Below are positions 6,300 through 7,833 of a stretch of DNA of 7,833 bases, piece after piece. The notes beneath the pieces were generated by a model that worked only from the letters and a program-made list of their open reading frames with translations, ran no database searches and was not told where the DNA came from. Made by a program: the position numbers and the translations under genes. This stretch comes from Rhodocyclaceae bacterium (lineage in GTDB: Bacteria; Pseudomonadota; Gammaproteobacteria; Burkholderiales; Rhodocyclaceae): contig JANYAW010000311.1 of the NCBI GenBank assembly GCA_025361105.1, positions 1 to 7,833 of the forward strand. Direction: 5' to 3'. Every line of letters begins with the position of its first letter. Position 1 is the first letter of the stretch.

Positions 6300-6829
6300 T
6301 GAGATTGAACGGCGTGTCGCCAGCACCAACTGGCGAAATCGTTGAGACCACGCTGGTTCCAATGCAAGAATCCGCCTTTGCCGCATACCGCGAATCCGCG
6401 ATTCGTGGTTATGCCGAGGAGAATATCGCTGCCGGGCGCTGGTCCGAGGAAGCCGCATTGGACCTTGCCCGTGAGGATTTTGAATCCTTGCTGCCTCAAG
6501 GACTGGCTACGCCGGATAGCTATCTTTATCAAATTCATGCGATATCGAGCGAGACAAAATCCAGCACCCACGTCGGTTATCTGTGGTTTGCCGTAGTCAC
6601 CAAAACCGGCGTGCGTACCGGCTATGTTTACGATCTGGAAGTGCTAACGGAATTCCGTCTCCTAGGTCATGCCGAGCGCGCATTTTCGGCACTCGAATCT
6701 GTCGCCCGCGAACTGGGACTCACCAGCATCGGGCTGCACGTTTTTGCCCACAATCCCGGTGCGCGAGCCTTGTATGCCAAGTTAGGTTATAAAGTTACCG
6801 GTCACACCATGGTCAAGCATTTCGCATAA
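6299..6829 (+). CDS. GNAT family N-acetyltransferase
   Basis: A 176-residue acetyl-CoA-dependent acyltransferase of the GNAT fold. The C-terminal half carries the signature: VYDLEVLTEFRLLGHAERA (110-128), where R120, G123 and A125 fit the loose R-x-x-G-x-A acetyl-CoA loop, and LHVFAHNPGARALYAKLGYK (146-165), the typical strand-helix pair ending in the GY/GF motif. The N-terminal half (AAYRESAIRGYAEENIAAGRW, LLPQGLATPDSYL) is that of a GNAT subgroup of unknown substrate. The acetyl-CoA loop lacks the usual glycine-rich RGxGxG form, so activity may differ. The ATG at 6299 is preferred; it overlaps the preceding stop by one base, and a GTG sits just before it at 6296. Its place in the operon with a CBS protein and a membrane protein gives no firm hint of substrate. 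Confidence 0.88.
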   Translation: MRLNGVSPAPTGEIVETTLVPMQESAFAAYRESAIRGYAEENIAAGRWSEEAALDLAREDFESLLPQGLATPDSYLYQIHAISSETKSSTHVGYLWFAVVTKTGVRTGYVYDLEVLTEFRLLGHAERAFSALESVARELGLTSIGLHVFAHNPGARALYAKLGYKVTGHTMVKHFA

Positions 6830-6865
6830 ATCTGCCGCACCGACAAATCAATTTCAACCCTAGCC

Positions 6866-6871
6866 AGGAGG
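6866..6871 (+). promoter_or_regulatory. Strong Shine-Dalgarno AGGAGG of the exported NTF2-like gene
   Basis: AGGAGG lies seven bases before the ATG at 6879. It is the only near-perfect ribosome binding site among the plus-strand genes here; it fixes this start and suggests the gene is translated independently of the acetyltransferase upstream. Confidence 0.75.
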
Positions 6872-6878
6872 TTTCAGC

Positions 6879-7337
6879 ATGCGAACATTTCCATTTTTTT
6901 TCGGCGTTCTTTCACTGATGCTGTCCACTCACGCATTTGCCATTTCGCCGCCGGACATCGAAAGCTTGAAGCAACAAGTCGCCAATACCGAGCGCGCTTT
7001 TGCCAAGACCATGGCGGATCGTGACTACGCGGCGTTCGGAACATTCATTGCCGATGACGCAATATTTTTTGCCGGCAAGCGACCGATACGCGGCGCAGAA
7101 GAAGTAAAAAAGGCCTGGAAAGGTTTTTACGTCGAGGCTGCTGCGCCCTTTTCATGGACGCCAGAAACCGTCGAGGTGTTGGCCTCCGGCAATCTGGCAT
7201 TGAGCACCGGGCCGGTAAAAGATCCCGAGGGTAAAGTGACTGCAAGCTTCACCTCGATATGGCGGATGGATGCGGCGGGCAACTGGAAAATTATCTTCGA
7301 CAAAGGCAACAATGCGTGCAACTGCGCGACACCTTAA
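6879..7337 (+). CDS. Exported DUF4440/SnoaL-like (NTF2-fold) protein
   Basis: A 152-residue protein with a Sec signal peptide (MRTFPFFFGVLSLMLSTHAFA, likely cut after residue 21), so it should be periplasmic. The mature part has the NTF2-like cone pattern: an opening helix (PPDIESLKQQVANTERAFAK), then DRDYAAFGTFIADDAIFF (48-64), then GAEEVKKAWKGFY, and closing strands FTSIWRMDAAGNWKIIFDKG (124-143). Members of this fold include small enzymes and binding proteins; no catalytic residues can be assigned. The tail NNACNCATP holds two cysteines in a CNC pair, which could bind metal or form a disulfide outside the cytoplasm. The gap of 49 bases to the previous gene holds no terminator that I can see, so readthrough from the upstream operon is possible. 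Confidence 0.82.
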   Translation: MRTFPFFFGVLSLMLSTHAFAISPPDIESLKQQVANTERAFAKTMADRDYAAFGTFIADDAIFFAGKRPIRGAEEVKKAWKGFYVEAAAPFSWTPETVEVLASGNLALSTGPVKDPEGKVTASFTSIWRMDAAGNWKIIFDKGNNACNCATP

Positions 7338-7355
7338 GCACCTCCGACGTTGAGC

Positions 7356-7833
7356 ATGCAAAGCCGGGTTTTTCTCCGCGCACCGAACGAGAATGACGAG
7401 GCGGAATTTATCGCGGCGGCCAATGCCAGCCGCGCCCTGCACGGCGGATGGATAGACGCGCCAGACAGCGCAGAAAAATTTCGTGCCTATCTTGAACGCA
7501 TGCATAGCGGCAATAATTTTCCGCTGTTGATTTGTCTGAAAGGCAGTCAGGAAATCGTCGGCGTGGTTAACATTTCAAATACCATCATGGGTGCATTTCG
7601 CAGTGCCTATCTGGGCTACTACGCCTTCGCTGGCTTTGCCCGCCAGGGCTTGATGCGAGAGGGTTTGCGGGCAGTCGTCCAGCACGCATTTAGCACGCTC
7701 AAACTGCATCGTTTGGAAGCCAACATTCAGCCGGCGAATATCGCTTCAATTGCACTGGTTCGCTCGGTCGGCTTCAAGCTAGAAGGCTACTCACCGCGTT
7801 ATCTCAAAATTTTCGGCCGCTGGCGCGACCACG
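7356..7833 (+). CDS. RimJ/RimL-type GNAT acetyltransferase (3' end outside window)
   Basis: An open reading frame of 159 codons continuing past the right edge. The sequence is typical of RimJ-type GNATs, which acetylate N-terminal amino groups of ribosomal proteins or similar substrates: an opening RVFLRAPNENDEAEFIAAA, a central strand LGYYAFAGFARQGLMREGL (86-104) with the acetyl-CoA loop around RQGLMREG, then LHRLEANIQPANIASIALVR (117-136), SVGFKLEGY and the closing GRWRDH. RimJ relatives end soon after WRDH, so only some 10-25 residues should be missing. The ATG at 7356 lies 18 bases after the preceding stop, with no clear Shine-Dalgarno sequence. It is not closely similar by eye to the other GNAT gene in the window, so it is probably not a local duplicate. 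Confidence 0.88.
   Translation, partial: MQSRVFLRAPNENDEAEFIAAANASRALHGGWIDAPDSAEKFRAYLERMHSGNNFPLLICLKGSQEIVGVVNISNTIMGAFRSAYLGYYAFAGFARQGLMREGLRAVVQHAFSTLKLHRLEANIQPANIASIALVRSVGFKLEGYSPRYLKIFGRWRDH

Overview
The window looks like an ordinary chromosomal stretch from a sulfur-oxidising proteobacterium, most likely a betaproteobacterium. This rests on the Sox genes, the style of the GGDEF/EAL protein and a moderately GC-rich, tightly packed layout; no rRNA or other phylogenetic marker is present. I see no insertion sequence, phage module, CRISPR array, tRNA or rRNA gene.

Left part (1-1783): on the minus strand lie the start of soxD, cut by the window edge, and a complete soxC. Together they encode the periplasmic sulfane dehydrogenase SoxCD, a molybdenum enzyme plus a c-type cytochrome. 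Three details stand out. A GC-rich palindromic repeat lies inside the soxD signal-peptide codons. The same stretch forms a guanine-quadruplex motif on the coding strand. A 13-codon leader ORF with a good Shine-Dalgarno sequence overlaps the soxC start by ATGA. A 268-base gap then separates soxC from the next, divergent gene.

Middle (1784-5193): a long plus-strand gene encodes a membrane-anchored PAS-PAS-GGDEF-EAL protein that makes and/or degrades cyclic di-GMP; both catalytic domains look intact. Its end overlaps by 31 bases, tail to tail, with the minus-strand gene for an exodeoxyribonuclease III family DNA-repair nuclease.

Right part (5194-7833): a run of plus-strand genes. A CBS-pair protein, a small YvlD/phage-holin-4-like membrane protein and a GNAT acetyltransferase are packed with gaps of 9 and -1 bases and probably form one operon. 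They are followed by an exported NTF2-like (DUF4440/SnoaL-type) protein with a strong ribosome binding site, and by a RimJ-type GNAT acetyltransferase that runs off the window end.

I did not find a clear undescribed multi-gene system. The best leads are the repeat and quadruplex inside the soxD leader and the possible translational coupling chain leader ORF - soxC - soxD.
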